DNA of 53,451 bases from Syntrophales bacterium. GTDB lineage: Bacteria; Desulfobacterota; Syntrophia; Syntrophales; UBA5619. The translations under genes and the position numbers were made by a program. The notes beneath the pieces are model-generated. The model saw only the letters and a program-made list of their open reading frames with translations, made no database searches and was not told where the DNA came from. The stretch spans positions 1 through 53,451 of the forward strand of contig JALNYO010000023.1 of assembly GCA_023229765.1 (NCBI GenBank), read 5' to 3'. Positions 52,433-53,451 of the stretch are shown piece by piece; positions within the stretch are counted from its first letter, which is position 1, and each line of letters opens with the position of its first letter.

Positions 52433-52762
52433 TCAATACCCCCAGGGATTGATAACGATGGATGGTAAAAATATACTGATACCCGGCGGCGGAGGCGGTT
52501 CATAGATGACTGGCGGCTGGACATAAACTCGCGCCCTGTAGTTGGTATAAGGCCGATAAACACGCCGGCCACGCTCATACACATAGTGGCCGCGGTCATT
52601 ACCACGGCCTCTTTGCTCATAACGGCTGTTGTCGTGTTTCCTTCCTTTATCCTTGCCGAGGGCCGGCGCCACGTTTATGCTGCCAATCATTGCGGCTAAA
52701 ACAAGCCCCACAACAATCTTTCCTCCAATGGATCTAAAATTCCATGCACTTGCTGTTCTCAT
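52433..52762 (-). CDS. Small secreted Arg/Tyr/Pro-rich protein of unknown function
   Basis: A 109-residue protein: signal peptide (GGKIVVGLVLAAMIGSINVAPALG), a basic RG/RY-rich middle (RYEQRGRGNDRGHYVYERGR) and a proline tail (PPVIYEPPPPPGISIFLP). Similar short secreted proteins are seen in Desulfobacterota, but no function is known to me. GGGAG upstream supports the start. It could interact with the cell wall or lipid surface. Confidence 0.6.
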   Translation of the reverse strand: MRTASAWNFRSIGGKIVVGLVLAAMIGSINVAPALGKDKGRKHDNSRYEQRGRGNDRGHYVYERGRRVYRPYTNYRARVYVQPPVIYEPPPPPGISIFLPSIVINPWGY

Positions 52763-52831
52763 AAAGCACTCCCTTCTTGGATCGGTTCCAATCTCCGTTT
52801 TGGCGTCATCTTCAGTTTGCGGTATTGCCGA

Positions 52832-53317
52832 TCATTTCCTCTTGGACTTTCCATATCTCCCCGTCCGAAATATCGCGTCGGTACTCTTCTTCTGTTCATC
52901 CGACATGCTGGAATAGAAAGCCTCAAAAGGCGGAATGAGCTTCTTCAGTTGCTCTAATTGGATTTCACTAATTTCGCTGTGGAATTTCATTGACTCGACA
53001 GCGTTCTTCGTCTTGGTGTTTTCAGCCTTGACCTTGGCAATGAAGGCATCCATCTCTTTCGCATTTTCCCGCATCACCCCGGTAAAGTTAATCCACAATT
53101 CTTCCTGAACCTTGGTGATCGAAAGCTCGCCTTGAAGCTGTTTGATCTGGGCCTCAGCATGTTCGACGGCAGAGGCTCTGACAACTGCCGACGCTTTCTT
53201 ATTGACTGAGGCAGCAAAAGAAAAATTCCCATTGGCTAAAAATAGAGCGGATAGAAACACCGCCATCACAACCACAACTGTAGCTGGGGAAATAACTTGA
53301 TAAGCCTTTAGTTTCAT
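52832..53317 (-). CDS. Spy/CpxP-like periplasmic protein (LTXXQ family)
   Basis: A 161-residue protein with an N-terminal signal/anchor helix (ATVVVVMAVFLSALFLA) and a helical body. ELSITKVQEELWINF and MSDEQKKSTDAIF are the paired LTXXQ-type repeats of Spy/CpxP, ATP-independent chaperones of the envelope stress response. AAGGAG lies upstream of the ATG. With the other two small exported proteins it suggests an envelope-maintenance group. Confidence 0.72.
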   Translation of the reverse strand: MKLKAYQVISPATVVVVMAVFLSALFLANGNFSFAASVNKKASAVVRASAVEHAEAQIKQLQGELSITKVQEELWINFTGVMRENAKEMDAFIAKVKAENTKTKNAVESMKFHSEISEIQLEQLKKLIPPFEAFYSSMSDEQKKSTDAIFRTGRYGKSKRK

Positions 53318-53344
53318 GATCTGTCTCCTTTAGTTTAATCTTTA

Positions 53345-53451
53345 GAGGTAATTGCAAAACTCCGTGTCATGCCCGAATGCTTTTGTCGGGCATCCATGAT
53401 TTCAAATAGTTAAAAACTGGATTATGAACATTAAACTTCGTTTTCCCGCCC
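53345..53451 (+). repeat. MITE copy D, truncated by the window edge
   Basis: Begins GAGGTAATTGCAAAACTCC and is identical over all 107 visible bases to the reverse complement of copy C; orientation matches copy B. The rest, about 46 bp, should lie beyond the window. Confidence 0.85.

Noticed and set aside
1..53451. CRISPR arrays, tRNA or rRNA genes, riboswitches
   Set aside because: No regularly spaced repeats, cloverleaf-like genes or rRNA segments were seen; the gaps before metY, cysK and metX are too short for a SAM riboswitch. A covariance-model search was not possible here.

Overview
The window looks like a chromosomal contig of an anaerobic Desulfobacterota bacterium, most likely a Syntrophales/Syntrophia-type organism; this is inferred from gene content and not tested by phylogeny. 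The basis is an elongation factor G of the spirochaete/planctomycete/delta (spdEFG1, mitochondrial-EFG1-like) type, multihaem c-type cytochromes with NrfD/ferredoxin modules, system II cytochrome c maturation, a 2-oxoacid:acceptor oxidoreductase, a clustered sulfur-assimilation operon and an NtrC-type two-component pair. No rRNA, tRNA, CRISPR array or complete insertion sequence was seen.

Layout. 1-1.9 kb: remains of an accessory or defence-like locus, with a HEPN protein broken by a homopolymer frameshift, an intact HEPN/RES-domain protein and a truncated membrane ORF. 2.1-3.0 kb: a CheX-like phosphatase with a coiled-coil tail. 3.0-12.9 kb (minus strand): recB, recC, a RecA-fold ATPase and EF-G, with no recD. 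13-16.5 kb (minus): a class V aminotransferase, a YeiH-type membrane protein boxed by 22-bp direct repeats, and class II fructose-bisphosphate aldolase. 16.7-29.2 kb (minus): a sensor kinase/sigma54 activator pair downstream of a tight sulfur/methionine block (Rrf2 regulator, cysteine desulfurase, MnmA, NadA, FdhD, MetY, CysK, MetX, MetW, CysE).

29.4-46 kb is an electron-transfer region. It holds a seven-haem NapC/NirT (ImcH-like) cytochrome, a polytopic membrane protein, a six-gene operon made of two successive [multihaem cytochrome - 4x[4Fe-4S] protein - NrfD] modules, an 867-residue fusion of a geranylgeranyl-reductase-like flavoprotein to a type II NADH dehydrogenase, two GNAT-fold proteins, the ResB/CcsA haem ligation system and a small three-haem c7-type cytochrome. 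Together these suggest routes from NADH and menaquinol to periplasmic cytochromes. 46.3-51.4 kb (plus): a GntR/FCD regulator followed by a four-gene 2-oxoacid oxidoreductase in which a GltD-like NAD(P)H flavoprotein is fused to the ferredoxin subunit. 51.4-53.4 kb: three small envelope genes enclosed by an inverted pair of MITEs.

The least expected signal is a dispersed palindromic repeat. Three copies of a 153-bp MITE with terminal inverted repeats are seen (the last cut by the window edge). Shorter relatives of its core (ATGAACATTAAxCTTCG) lie in one intergenic region and, in frame, inside recB, recC and the 3' end of the sensor kinase gene. They appear to add peptides such as MNINRRFP, recalling the Rickettsia palindromic elements.
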